24,092 nucleotides of DNA from CAYWIT01 sp964458415 (GCA_964458415.1 CAYWIT010000027.1:1-24092), one strand, 5' to 3'; shown: positions 1-7,321, numbered from the stretch's first letter. Notes: a model not told the origin generated them from the letters alone. Translations and numbers: made by a program.

Positions 1-72
1 TAGCGAGGGAGAGATTTGAACCCCCGACCAAAGGATTATGCTTCCTCTGCTCTACCGCTGAGCTACCCCGCC
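1..72 (-). tRNA. tRNA-Met (anticodon CAT), elongator-like
   Basis: On the minus strand the sequence folds as a full cloverleaf. The acceptor is GGCGGGG paired with CCTCGCT, followed by TAGCTCAG, a short D-loop with GG, and the anticodon stem GAGGA/TCCTT around the loop AGCATAA. The T arm has loop TTCAAAT and the discriminator is A at position 1; a CCA end would lie outside the window. The anticodon is CAT. G1 pairs with T72, so this is not an initiator, which has an unpaired 1-72; elongator Met fits better than tRNA-Ile2, but lysidine modification cannot be excluded. Oddly, loop position 33 is G instead of the almost universal T. Confidence 0.88.
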
Positions 73-84
73 ACAAGGCAGGTA

Positions 85-113
85 TTTATGCCTCTGTGCG
101 TGCGTTCTGTCAA
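85..113 (-). promoter_or_regulatory. sigma70-type promoter of the tRNA-Met gene
   Basis: On the minus strand TTGACA (108-113) is followed after 17 bases by CATAAA (85-90). The tRNA 5' end lies 13 bases further on, so the transcript would start only a few bases upstream of it. The perfect -35, ideal spacing and position support a real promoter and argue that the tRNA is transcribed. Confidence 0.7.
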
Positions 114-193
114 GTTTCATTTATTACATTTAACCGTTGCATCTTGCGGCGCGTCTGATACGTTAAGGAAAATAATAAAAAAGAAGGAAAGCC

Positions 194-592
194 ATGGCTT
201 CACCCGTCCTTACGCATTTGACAGACGTTGGCAAGACAAAGGCCATGGGGCTTTTATCGTATCGGGAGATTTGCGCGCTGGGGTCTTCTCCGCAAAGTCT
301 GCGTGCACAGTTTCATGATGCGGCAGAGTATATCGTCAAGGATTTCGGCCCGACGGCGCAGATGTGGGGAGCCCCCGTTTCTGCAGGCATGGAGAGCCTT
401 GCTATCGCTTCCGTTCCCAGATTGCAAGCGCTGCTGGACGAAAACAAGCAATTGCTGGAACGTGCGGGCTGGCCGCTGGAAGCCGCCGATTTCTTTGAAA
501 AAAGTTTTGCGCATTTTGTGTTGCGCAGCGATGTGTCCTGTGGCGCGGAAATTCAGGATCTGATTAAAAAGGCTTACAACCACAAATTCTGA
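194..592 (+). CDS. conserved-looking hypothetical protein, 132 aa
   Basis: This soluble-looking protein of 132 residues is not one I recognise. There is no signal peptide or membrane segment. It looks mostly helical, with amphipathic stretches around residues 74-92 (LQALLDENKQLLERAG) and 97-110, and two cysteines near the middle and end. The start ATG at 194 has an AGGAAAG ribosome site 4-9 bases upstream. The gene ends two bases before the convergent mnmA stop codon, leaving no room for a separate terminator. Codon use and base composition look like the neighbours. A long antisense frame and a second plus-strand frame overlap it, but only this frame has a good ribosome site. No function is proposed. 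Confidence 0.75.
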   Translation: MASPVLTHLTDVGKTKAMGLLSYREICALGSSPQSLRAQFHDAAEYIVKDFGPTAQMWGAPVSAGMESLAIASVPRLQALLDENKQLLERAGWPLEAADFFEKSFAHFVLRSDVSCGAEIQDLIKKAYNHKF

Positions 593-594
593 TT

Positions 595-1719
595 TCAGGC
601 AGGGGAAGCCTGTGCGGCGCTGTCTGTTCCGGTGATCCAGCCGCCGCCGATGACGCGGTCGCCGCTATAGCAGACGCAGGCCTGCCCGGTGGCAATGCCG
701 AAAGCAGGAGATTTCAGGGCGACATGATCGGGGTAAAGCCTTGCCGGCAGGGGCTCCTGAGCGGAGCGTAGTTTGACGTGGACATCCATTCCCTCTGCAG
801 GAATTTCAGTCAGCCAGTTGCAGTCTTTCAGATAGACCGTGTCGCGGCCAAGCGCTTCATAAGGGCCGACAACGACTTCGTTCCTGTCGGGGCGGAGAGC
901 AACGACAAAGAGCGGGCTGTTGTTTTCGGTATAGCCGCCGCCGATGCCCAATCCCTTGCGCTGGCCGATGGTGTAATTGATAATGCCGTTATGCTGTCCC
1001 AGAATGCGGCCGTCAAGATGGACGATATTACCGGGTTTGAGCGCACCGGGGCGCAGTTTCTCGACCACGCGGGCATAGGAGCCGTTCGGCACAAAGCAGA
1101 TATCCTGACTGTCGGGCTTGTCGGCGACAATCAGCCCCAAGCGCTCGGCATGCTGGCGGGTCAGATCCTTGCTCCACCCGCCAAGCGGGAAGCGCAGGAA
1201 ATCAAGCTGTTCCTGCGTGGTGGTGAACAGGAAATAGCTTTGGTCCTTGGTGGGGTCAACGGCGCGGTGCAATTCTGCTCCTGCCGGCCCCGTGACGCGC
1301 TGGATGTAATGTCCCGTGGCCATGCAGTCCGCGCCGAGATCGCGGGCTGTTGCGAGCAGGTCCTTGAACTTGACGTTCTGGTTGCATTTGACGCAGGGGA
1401 TGGGGGTCTCGCCGCGCAGGTAGCTTTCGACAAAATCCTCGATGACGCTGTCCTGAAATTTGCTCTGGTAGTTCAGCACGTAATGCTGAAAACCCATTTT
1501 TTCAGCGACACGTTTGGCATCATGAATATCCTGTCCGGCGCAGCAGGCGCCTTTTTTCTGGAGGGCCTCGCCGTGATCGTAGAGCTGGAGCGTGATGCCC
1601 ACGACTTCATAGCCCTGTTCATGCAGCAGGGCAGCGACGACAGAGCTGTCCACGCCGCCGGACATGGCGACGACAACACGGGTATCTTTCGGGTCTTTAT
1701 GAATGCCGAGTGAGTTCAT
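595..1719 (-). CDS. mnmA: tRNA-specific 2-thiouridylase MnmA
   Basis: MnmA adenylates U34 of tRNA-Lys, -Glu and -Gln and inserts sulfur delivered from a cysteine desulfurase to give 2-thiouridine. The PP-loop SGGVDSS is at residues 20-26. The catalytic cysteine region (PCVKCN..VKF) has Cys112 at the position of the E. coli nucleophile, and the second cysteine is Cys208 in DSQDICF. IGQRKGLGIGGG near residue 291 is also typical. The frame is open for 40 codons further upstream, but that part resembles no MnmA. The ATG at 1719 gives 374 aa, normal for the family, and starts just before the conserved domain. A possible sulfur donor is encoded at 3942-5069. Identification is secure; the exact start is likely but not certain. 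Confidence 0.96.
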   Translation of the reverse strand: MNSLGIHKDPKDTRVVVAMSGGVDSSVVAALLHEQGYEVVGITLQLYDHGEALQKKGACCAGQDIHDAKRVAEKMGFQHYVLNYQSKFQDSVIEDFVESYLRGETPIPCVKCNQNVKFKDLLATARDLGADCMATGHYIQRVTGPAGAELHRAVDPTKDQSYFLFTTTQEQLDFLRFPLGGWSKDLTRQHAERLGLIVADKPDSQDICFVPNGSYARVVEKLRPGALKPGNIVHLDGRILGQHNGIINYTIGQRKGLGIGGGYTENNSPLFVVALRPDRNEVVVGPYEALGRDTVYLKDCNWLTEIPAEGMDVHVKLRSAQEPLPARLYPDHVALKSPAFGIATGQACVCYSGDRVIGGGWITGTDSAAQASPA

Positions 1720-1865
1720 AATGCTGCTAATATAGCGATTTCTGGAGGAATGGCAACAATTTTTCATATTTATAAATGGATGGCGCTTGCATTGTCCGCG
1801 GGGGTATGGTCTAAAAAAAATACACACATACCATATCAATGTTTTGCCCCGCGAAAGGAATCGAC

Positions 1866-2159
1866 ATGCCTCAGTTCCCTGAATTCAATGACGATGATGA
1901 TATTATCGTGTTTGAAGCCAAGAATACCAAAGACGTGGATATCAACAAGCTGGCACCGATGCTGGTCCAGATGATGCAGGACAAAAACATGGATTCCGAG
2001 ATCGTTCTTTACGATCTTGATCTGACCATCCAGATCGAGCAGTTTTGCACGGTTGAGGAAATCGTGAACGGGTTTAATAGCGCGGTCAAGCAACATGCCG
2101 TTGTCCGTGGTCCGGCAGCCCCGGCCAAGCGCAAGCCCAAGGGTCCCAAATTCGGCTGA
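1866..2159 (+). CDS. small unknown protein, 97 aa, paralogue A
   Basis: I do not recognise this acidic-to-basic small protein. An N-terminal acidic run (NDDDDIIVFE) is followed by a helix-like segment (residues 25-40), a beta-like segment (EIVLYDLDLTIQIE, 45-58), then Cys61 in CTVEEIVNGF and a basic Pro/Lys-rich tail. The ATG at 1866 follows GAAAGGAA at good spacing; an upstream in-frame ATG at 1839 lacks a ribosome site. The next gene encodes a protein of identical length with the same layout and the shared motif CTxxEIV(N/D)G, so the two look like a tandem duplication. No signal peptide or membrane segment is visible. The peptidase gene two places downstream runs in the same direction. Confidence 0.78.
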   Translation: MPQFPEFNDDDDIIVFEAKNTKDVDINKLAPMLVQMMQDKNMDSEIVLYDLDLTIQIEQFCTVEEIVNGFNSAVKQHAVVRGPAAPAKRKPKGPKFG

Positions 2160-2242
2160 TTTTCACTATATATCAGTGACTTAGGCATATCCGGTATCCC
2201 TTTTTGCCCTTTGCGTGTTACAATGGACATGCAGGAGGAGGC

Positions 2243-2536
2243 ATGGCGTCAAAGGGAAAAGGGACGGGCTCTGGCAATGATCAGGGAGACAGCGGCGGTT
2301 ATATCATCGAGGTAACGCCGGAAGGTGGATTTGACATCCGCAAGGCCGCTCACAGGTTTTCCCGTCTGATGGAGGAGCTGCAGCAGCCATTGGTCATTCA
2401 TCTCTCCCATGTTTCCGTAGAATTTGAAGCGGGCTGCACGCCCGGGGAAATCGTTGACGGCTATCACCATGCGATGAACCAGCAGATCAAAAGCCGCAGT
2501 TCAAACATGAATATACAGCCGTCGAAGAAGAAGTAG
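2243..2536 (+). CDS. small unknown protein, 97 aa, paralogue B
   Basis: This unrecognised 97-aa protein aligns with the preceding gene product. The pairs are IIEV with IIVF, FDIRKAAHRFSRLMEEL with VDINKLAPMLVQMMQD, VSVEFE with LTIQIE, and CTPGEIVDGYHHAM with CTVEEIVNGFNSAV; Cys65 corresponds to Cys61. The N-terminus is Gly/Ser-rich and the C-terminal tail is basic. The start ATG at 2243 is fixed by a strong AGGAGGAGG ribosome site; an in-frame ATG at 2204 has none. It ends 8 bases before the metallopeptidase gene, which suggests co-transcription with that gene. A role as a partner or substrate of the peptidase is only a guess from gene order. Confidence 0.8.
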   Translation: MASKGKGTGSGNDQGDSGGYIIEVTPEGGFDIRKAAHRFSRLMEELQQPLVIHLSHVSVEFEAGCTPGEIVDGYHHAMNQQIKSRSSNMNIQPSKKK

Positions 2537-2544
2537 GGGGAGAC

Positions 2545-3687
2545 ATGAAAACAGATTTTCAAACAGAGAAATACGCTTATGCCATCTATCCGTGGCAGCA
2601 GGATGAAAAGGGATATTATTTTCCGGACTTCATTGTCGATGCTGTTTTACGGGCGGCAAAAGACGTCACAGAATCGTCATTTGTAACGTATGTCGCGCTG
2701 GATCGGCAGGGGGGCATTCTTTCCCCGTTGAACAAGCACAGGCTGTTGCTGCCAAAACCGGAGCTGTTGTGGGAACAAAGTTGTGATCTGGTTGTCGAGG
2801 CTTTTGCAGCTTTTGATCCACGGCTCGGGAACCGGGCGCGTGAGGTGATGATGGATTCTGCAAGGTGGGAAACGGAGAAGGTTATTCCCGGAGAGGCAGG
2901 AGGATGCTGCAAACTGGTGAACCAAGAGGGGGATGAACCGCCTTTGGCCGTGATTGAATATCAGTATGATGGAACCATTTGTGATCCGGTTTATATTGCG
3001 CATGAGCTGGGGCATCTTTTTGCGGCGGATTTTTCTCAGGTATCCGGAGCTCCGCCCAGACAGCATATGGCCGAGGTACAGGCCTTTTTCATGCAACATG
3101 TCCTTTATGATTATTTGATGAAACACGCAAATGAAGATATCCGCGCCGCCGCGACCCGTCATTATATTGGAGAGATCACGCGGGGCTTGTACAACATGCC
3201 TCTCGCTTTGGGGGCGCTGGAGGTTGAGCATGCCGCAGATAAAGGGGCCGAGGCTGTTCCGTACGGGCATATCATGACGTCATGGCTGGGCGAAAACTGG
3301 GGCTATTTTGAAAGTGCGGACAAACTGGGAAAAAATATTGATCAGGCAGGAGAGCGTGATCAAAGAGGGCTGAGACATCTTCATGGCCACTCTATGGCTT
3401 CCATTCTGGCGCGGGGGTTGTTCGCAGCGGCGGCTCAGTCGGCAGGGGCTGCTGACCGGCAGCACATAGCGGATATTGTGCTGGGACGCAACGGGCCGAA
3501 AAATATCGTTGACGCGCTGTCGTCTGCAGGGGGCGTTTCGGAGGACAGGCTGGAAAAGTTTTGCAGGGAGGCTGTCGGGCAGGCGATTGCCCCCTTAACG
3601 GCTCTGAAAAATTCTATGCGGCCTTGTCCCACGGCGTCTTTGCACCGGGGAGGGCGACGATCAGCCCATCCAGCTCCGGGGTCATGA
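2545..3687 (+). CDS. M3-like (oligoendopeptidase-type) zinc metallopeptidase, short form
   Basis: The zinc-site motif HELGH is at residues 153-157, followed at Glu177 by MAEVQAFFMQHVLYDYL. That matches the M3/oligoendopeptidase F layout (HExGH, then LAE.AS...L..DYL), with His153 and His157 plus Glu177 as zinc ligands and Glu154 as the catalytic base. The spacing between second His and third ligand (19 residues) is shorter than the usual 22-25. At 380 aa the protein is much shorter than typical M3 enzymes (about 550-700 aa), so the N-terminal half of the fold is reduced or different. There is no signal peptide, so it is probably cytoplasmic. The start ATG follows GGGGGAGAC. The last 25 residues run antisense into the ferredoxin gene and look non-native. 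The substrate is unknown. Confidence 0.75.
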   Translation: MKTDFQTEKYAYAIYPWQQDEKGYYFPDFIVDAVLRAAKDVTESSFVTYVALDRQGGILSPLNKHRLLLPKPELLWEQSCDLVVEAFAAFDPRLGNRAREVMMDSARWETEKVIPGEAGGCCKLVNQEGDEPPLAVIEYQYDGTICDPVYIAHELGHLFAADFSQVSGAPPRQHMAEVQAFFMQHVLYDYLMKHANEDIRAAATRHYIGEITRGLYNMPLALGALEVEHAADKGAEAVPYGHIMTSWLGENWGYFESADKLGKNIDQAGERDQRGLRHLHGHSMASILARGLFAAAAQSAGAADRQHIADIVLGRNGPKNIVDALSSAGGVSEDRLEKFCREAVGQAIAPLTALKNSMRPCPTASLHRGGRRSAHPAPGS

Positions 3688-3949
3688 GGATCTGGCAGCA
3701 GAGCCGGGATGTTTTGCGCAGGTCAAAGGCAAGGTCGAGCATGTCTTCTTCTTCCTCTTTCTTTTCCGGCAGTTTATCAACCCAGTCGGGATGCACGATG
3801 ACGTGACATGTGGCGCAGGCAAGGCAGCCGCCGCAGGCGCCTTCGATGTCGATGCCGTGCTTGTGGGAAATCTCCATGACGGAAAGGCCCAAGGGGGCGT
3901 CAACCTCGCGCAGGGTTCCGTCTTTTTCGATGAAGGTTATTTTAGGCAT
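3614..3949 (-). CDS. 2Fe-2S ferredoxin, adrenodoxin/Isc type
   Basis: This 111-aa electron carrier has the adrenodoxin-type cluster motif: Cys39, Cys45 and Cys48 (in ACGGCLACATCHV) with the fourth ligand at Cys84 or Cys85 (RLCC). Cys42 is an extra, probably non-ligand, cysteine. A very acidic stretch (KKEEEEEDM, residues 63-70) precedes the last ligand, as in Isc ferredoxins where it contacts partners. The ATG lies within the end of the upstream cysteine desulfurase gene (8-base overlap), so the two are translationally coupled, in line with a role in Fe-S cluster assembly or sulfur reduction. Its 3' end overlaps the convergent peptidase gene by 74 bases. Family call is firm; the specific partner is inferred. 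Confidence 0.93.
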   Translation of the reverse strand: MPKITFIEKDGTLREVDAPLGLSVMEISHKHGIDIEGACGGCLACATCHVIVHPDWVDKLPEKKEEEEDMLDLAFDLRKTSRLCCQILMTPELDGLIVALPGAKTPWDKAA

Positions 3950-5069
3950 TCTTTTTCCTCTCGTTTATGCGGCGGTACATTTCCAGCCACCGTTGGATAA
4001 AGGTATCCACGTCTTCCTCTGTCGTGTTCCATCCAAGGCTGACACGCAGGGCGCAGGCGGCGGCGCTCTCGTCCACCCCCATGGCTTTGAGGACGCGGGA
4101 GACCTGAACCGTTCCGCTGGAACAGGCGGCGCCATTGCTGACACAAATGCCGGCAAGATCAAGCGCGATCAGCTGTGTTTCGGCAGGGATGCCCGGGAGG
4201 GCCATCATGACGGTATTGGTCACCCGTGGTGCTTGTTGGCCGAAGATGTGCAGTTCGGGGGCGTATTGTTTCAGGGTATTTTCAACTTTGTCGCGGAGGG
4301 GGGCAAGCGCCTGAAATATTGCCGGGTCGGCCAGTTCTGCGGCCTTGGCAAAGCCGACAATTCCGGCCAGATTTTCCGTGCCGCCACGCAGGTTTTTTTC
4401 CTGCCCGCCGCCGCGGATCAGGGGTTCGACGACGGCGCAATTGGCGATGATCAGGCAGCCAATGCCCTGCGGGCCGCCCATTTTATGGGCGGAAAGAGTC
4501 ATGAAATCGACCCCCAGCTGTTGCATGTCCAGTTGCAGGCGGCCTGCGGCTTGTACGGCATCGGTATGGACAAGGGCGCCATGTTGGCGGGCAAGCGCCA
4601 TGATTGCGGCGATGGGTTGAATGATGCCGGTTTCGTTGTTGACCATCATCACGGAAATCAGTGTTTGGGATGTGTTTCCAGCCAGCATTTTTTCCAGCGC
4701 GGCAAGATCAATGATACCGTTTGGAAGGACGGGAATGATTTCCTTTTTGACCGGTGTGGCAGACTGTAAAACCGAGGGATGCTCAATGGCGGAAACCAGC
4801 AAGCGCTCGACAGAGACTCCCTGGATCACCATGTTGTTGGCCTCTGTTGCGCCCGAGGTGAAAACGATAACGTCACGGGAGCCCGCATTGACAAAACGCC
4901 GGATCGTTTCGCGGGAGAGTTCCATGTGCCGCCGCGCTTCCCTCCCGATTTGATGCATCGCCGAGGCGTTGCCGGGAAAGGCCATGATCGCACGCATGGA
5001 ATCACACACCGCCGGTTTTATCGGTGTCGTCGCATTGTGATCCAGATATATCGTGTTTTCCGCAGTCAT
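3942..5069 (-). CDS. cysteine desulfurase (NifS/IscS family)
   Basis: This PLP enzyme removes sulfur from cysteine as a persulfide for Fe-S clusters and thiolated tRNA. The PLP lysine is Lys196 in SAHKMGGPQG. His97 (AIEHPSV) and Asp170 (VHTDAVQ) are the expected cofactor contacts, and Arg228 lies in GGGQEKNLRGGTEN. The mobile-loop catalytic cysteine is Cys316 in SNGAACSSGTVQVSRVL, with the loop typical of NifS/IscS. The protein has 375 aa, near the normal size. No iscU, iscA or sufE is adjacent; only the ferredoxin is coupled, so this may be a secondary desulfurase. With mnmA 2 kb away, a role in tRNA 2-thiolation is plausible but inferred. I give no iscS symbol because the specific orthology is not certain. 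Confidence 0.94.
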   Translation of the reverse strand: MTAENTIYLDHNATTPIKPAVCDSMRAIMAFPGNASAMHQIGREARRHMELSRETIRRFVNAGSRDVIVFTSGATEANNMVIQGVSVERLLVSAIEHPSVLQSATPVKKEIIPVLPNGIIDLAALEKMLAGNTSQTLISVMMVNNETGIIQPIAAIMALARQHGALVHTDAVQAAGRLQLDMQQLGVDFMTLSAHKMGGPQGIGCLIIANCAVVEPLIRGGGQEKNLRGGTENLAGIVGFAKAAELADPAIFQALAPLRDKVENTLKQYAPELHIFGQQAPRVTNTVMMALPGIPAETQLIALDLAGICVSNGAACSSGTVQVSRVLKAMGVDESAAACALRVSLGWNTTEEDVDTFIQRWLEMYRRINERKKNA

Positions 5070-5106
5070 TTTTCCATGCAGTTTGCTTAATAAGGCATTG
5101 AAAAGA

Positions 5107-5129
5107 AAGAAAAATTCAATATTTTTCTT
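5107..5129. repeat. AT-rich inverted repeat in a divergent promoter region
   Basis: AAGAAAAAT (5107-5115) and ATTTTTCTT (5121-5129) are perfect 9-base inverted arms around TCAAT. It lies between the desulfurase and hydrolase genes and just upstream of a possible -35. It could be an operator or UP-like element. A similar palindrome is found at 15935-15953. Confidence 0.4.
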
Positions 5130-5155
5130 GCCTTCCTGTTTTCGTTATGTATAGT
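5128..5155 (+). promoter_or_regulatory. putative promoter of the alpha/beta hydrolase gene
   Basis: TTGCCT (5128-5133), a 16-base spacer and TATAGT (5150-5155) resemble a sigma70 promoter about 80 bases upstream of the hydrolase start. The boxes match the consensus well enough to note but not to be sure. Confidence 0.4.
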
Positions 5156-5233
5156 TTCTACTTCAGATAGAGGATGCAATCAATTTAAAAAAACAAACCC
5201 CGAACTCACAGGCAACAGGAGGCCTTGATCTGC

Positions 5234-5899
5234 ATGCCAGAAATTATGATTACCGGTCCGGCAGGACGTCTCGAAGGTCGCTATAAACACTCAAAAATCG
5301 CAGGGGCACCGATTGCTCTGATACTTCACCCGAATCCGCAGCGTGGCGGGACGATGAATAACAAGATTGCCTACTCCTTGTTTCAGACGTTTGCAGAGCA
5401 GGGCTTTTCTACCCTGCGCTTCAATTTTCGCGGTGTTGGACGCTCGCAAGGCGAGTTTGATCATGGCGAAGGCGAATTGGGAGATGCGGCAGCGGCGCTG
5501 GACTGGTTGCAAAGCGTTAATCCGAATTCAGCGGGAGTCTGGATGGGCGGATTTTCATTTGGCGCTTGGATCGGCATGCAATTGCTGATGCGACGTCCGG
5601 AGATCGACGGTTACGTTTCTATTTCTCCTCCTGCCAATATTTATGATTTCAATTTTCTTGCCCCATGCCCGAACGAAGGTTTGATTGTTCAGGGCGATGC
5701 TGACCAGGTTGTAAATATTGAATCCGTTAACAAGCTGGTGACCAAGCTGAAAGAGCAGCGCGGGCCGAATGGTGTGGATTATCGTGTCATTCCGGGCGCT
5801 GGTCATTTCTTCAATAATCCCGGTGAAACGGAAGAAATGCTCAAACACGTGAGCAATTATCTGCTTCAGGCGACGACAACGATGCGTAAGGCAGCGTAA
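5234..5899 (+). CDS. alpha/beta hydrolase, small dienelactone-hydrolase-like type
   Basis: The protein has 221 aa with an alpha/beta hydrolase fold. HPNPQRGGTMNN near residue 30 and FNFRGVGRSQGEFDHG (61-76) are typical of the small hydrolase group often annotated COG2945. The nucleophile elbow is GFSFGA with Ser at about 106, the acid is in QGDADQVV, and the histidine is in GAGHFF near the C-terminus, so the triad is complete. No signal peptide is present. A TTG at 5225 is in frame but sits too close to the AGGAGG site (5217-5222); the ATG at 5234 has proper spacing and was chosen. A strong terminator follows, so it appears to be a single-gene unit. Substrate unknown; an esterase or thioesterase activity is likely. 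Confidence 0.9.
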   Translation: MPEIMITGPAGRLEGRYKHSKIAGAPIALILHPNPQRGGTMNNKIAYSLFQTFAEQGFSTLRFNFRGVGRSQGEFDHGEGELGDAAAALDWLQSVNPNSAGVWMGGFSFGAWIGMQLLMRRPEIDGYVSISPPANIYDFNFLAPCPNEGLIVQGDADQVVNIESVNKLVTKLKEQRGPNGVDYRVIPGAGHFFNNPGETEEMLKHVSNYLLQATTTMRKAA

Positions 5900-5925
5900 C
5901 ACCTTAACTTCATTGAATAAAAGAG

Positions 5926-5950
5926 CCGCCCCATAGAGGGCGGTTTTTTT
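5926..5950 (+). terminator. rho-independent terminator after the hydrolase gene
   Basis: CCGCCC (5926-5931) pairs with GGGCGG (5938-5943) around a 6-base loop and is followed by seven T (5944-5950). This is a textbook intrinsic terminator 27 bases after the stop codon. Confidence 0.92.
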
Positions 5951-5951
5951 A

Positions 5952-5980
5952 TTGACAGGGCACTCGCTTTAACATAAATT
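5952..5980 (+). promoter_or_regulatory. putative promoter of the ankyrin-repeat gene
   Basis: TTGACA (5952-5957) with a 17-base spacer and TAAATT (5975-5980) lies directly after the preceding terminator and about 20 bases before the next start codon. The -35 is perfect and the -10 is partial, implying a short leader. Confidence 0.5.
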
Positions 5981-6001
5981 TTTTCCAAAGGATTGGATAT
6001 C

Positions 6002-6493
6002 ATGAGAAAAATGACGTTTTTAAAAGAAAAACTTGCCACCGCCGCGCTCGGCATGCTCCCGCAGAAAATACTGGATGAAAAGCTCGTGGCAGCATTGGAA
6101 AAAAGCGCGCCTGTTGCTGAAATCGAAAGGCTGATCAAGGCCGGCGCTGACGTGGATGCGGGACAGGGGCGGCCAGTGGCAGTTGTTGTGAAAAATAATG
6201 ATGCAGATTATTTACGGCTGCTGGTCAGGCACGGCGCGGATATCAGGATTGCGCATGAAATGCCGCTACGGCTGTCAATAAAACTGGGGCAGATGCCCAT
6301 GGCCTTTGAGCTGGTGCGTTTCGGTGCCGATACGCGTGCCGCGCTGATCCATGCAGAGCTCAAAGGCGACAAAAGAGAAGCCATGTTTCTGGATCAGTGG
6401 GCTCGTCAATTCGGGGATTCAATCCAGCGGCTGGAACAGGTCTGTCGTGACAGTAAAGCGGGCAAATGCAATTGTCCGCAACCGCCGAAATAA
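6002..6493 (+). CDS. ankyrin-repeat protein, 163 aa
   Basis: Ankyrin-like units are visible: AEIERLIKAGADVDAGQG (about residues 38-55), DADYLRLLVRHGADIRIAHE (about 68-87) and MAFELVRFGADTRAAL (about 100-115). Each has the LLxxGAD(V/I) pattern. Such repeats usually mediate protein-protein binding. The N-terminus is basic and hydrophobic (MRKMTFLKEKLATAALGML), which could be a weak export or membrane-binding segment, but I see no clean signal peptidase site. The C-terminus has cysteines (CRDSKAGKCNC). The ATG at 6002 is chosen because AAAGGA lies 9-15 bases upstream; a TTG at 5993 is too close to it. The gene ends 8 bases before the convergent ubiE stop. The binding partner is unknown. Confidence 0.8.
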   Translation: MRKMTFLKEKLATAALGMLPQKILDEKLVAALEKSAPVAEIERLIKAGADVDAGQGRPVAVVVKNNDADYLRLLVRHGADIRIAHEMPLRLSIKLGQMPMAFELVRFGADTRAALIHAELKGDKREAMFLDQWARQFGDSIQRLEQVCRDSKAGKCNCPQPPK

Positions 6494-6501
6494 CCTGTAC
6501 T

Positions 6502-7266
6502 TTAAAATTTGCTCGCGATATGGATGGCAGCGATCCCGCCTGTCAGATTGATAACCTTTACATCATCAAAGCCCGCGTCAATCAGGCGCTTGGCGAGGTC
6601 CTGTTGTTTGGGGAACTGGCGAATGCTTTCGACCAGATACTGGTAACTGTCGCGGTCCTGCGTCACGAGCGCGCCGATTTCGGGGATGACGCGGAAAGAA
6701 TATTCATCATAAATTTTGCGGAGAAAATCATTTTTGACGTGGCTGAATTCCAGACAGAAAAATTGTCCGCCGGGTTTCAGTACGCGGAAAGCCTCGGCGA
6801 GAGCGTCATCAATATGCGTTACATTGCGCAGGCCGAAGGCGATGGAATAAAGCTCAAAGCTGTTATCCTCGAAGGGAAGTTTTTCGGCATTGCCGACAAC
6901 CCATTTGAATCCCGAGAGGTAGCCGCGGTCGATAGCGCGGGACTTGCCGACCTTGAGCATCTCGCCATTGAGGTCACAGACGGTAATTTTGACGGTGTCG
7001 CCGGCTTTTTCACGATAACGAAAAGCGATATCGCCCGTTCCTCCCGCGACGTCAAGCAGCGCTTTGGACGCTTTGGGATGCATCAGGCGCACGAATTTGT
7101 TTTTCCAGAGTCTATGAATGCCGCCTGACATCAAGTCGTTCATCAGGTCATAGCGATTGGCGACCGAGTCAAAGACATCGACCACACGGCGCGTCTTTTC
7201 TTCGGGTGGGACCTCCTGATAGCCAAACCAGCGGGATTCCTTGTTTTTTTGCGTCTTTGGTGCCAT
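6502..7266 (-). CDS. ubiE: ubiquinone/menaquinone biosynthesis C-methyltransferase UbiE
   Basis: UbiE methylates the ring carbon of the demethylated quinone intermediate using S-adenosylmethionine. Diagnostic features are FDSVANRYDLMNDLMSGGIH (residues 32-51), SAM motif I LLDVAGGTGDIAF (70-82), NAEKLPFEDNSFE and the family signature RVLKPGGQFFCLEFSHV. The length of 254 aa is normal for the family, and the C-terminus (NLTGGIAAIHIASKF) matches known UbiE ends. The gene is divergent from murJ with a 55-base gap and convergent with the ankyrin gene. In many alphaproteobacteria ubiE is followed by ubiB; here it is not, so it seems to be a single gene. Ubiquinone rather than menaquinone is likely, given the class. 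Confidence 0.96.
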   Translation of the reverse strand: MAPKTQKNKESRWFGYQEVPPEEKTRRVVDVFDSVANRYDLMNDLMSGGIHRLWKNKFVRLMHPKASKALLDVAGGTGDIAFRYREKAGDTVKITVCDLNGEMLKVGKSRAIDRGYLSGFKWVVGNAEKLPFEDNSFELYSIAFGLRNVTHIDDALAEAFRVLKPGGQFFCLEFSHVKNDFLRKIYDEYSFRVIPEIGALVTQDRDSYQYLVESIRQFPKQQDLAKRLIDAGFDDVKVINLTGGIAAIHIASKF

Positions 7267-7321
7267 GCTTCTGCCTTAAAATGATATAAAGCTACCATAG
7301 AAAGAGAAGGCAGCAGGGTCA

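Noticed and set aside
596..612. CAGGC-GCCTG hairpin between the 132-aa gene and mnmA as a terminator
   Set aside because: The stem is only 5 base pairs and no T-run follows on either strand.
778..1713. 311-codon plus-strand open frame opposite mnmA
   Set aside because: It is antisense to a secure MnmA, has no ribosome site and no recognisable family; long antisense frames are expected in this codon usage.
1803..1832. GGTATG...CATACC inverted repeat before the first 97-aa gene
   Set aside because: Only 6-base arms with an 18-base loop and no T-run, which is near chance level in this sequence.
1720..1839. 40-codon N-terminal extension of mnmA
   Set aside because: Residues upstream of the ATG at 1719 do not resemble MnmA and have no suitable ribosome site at 1839.
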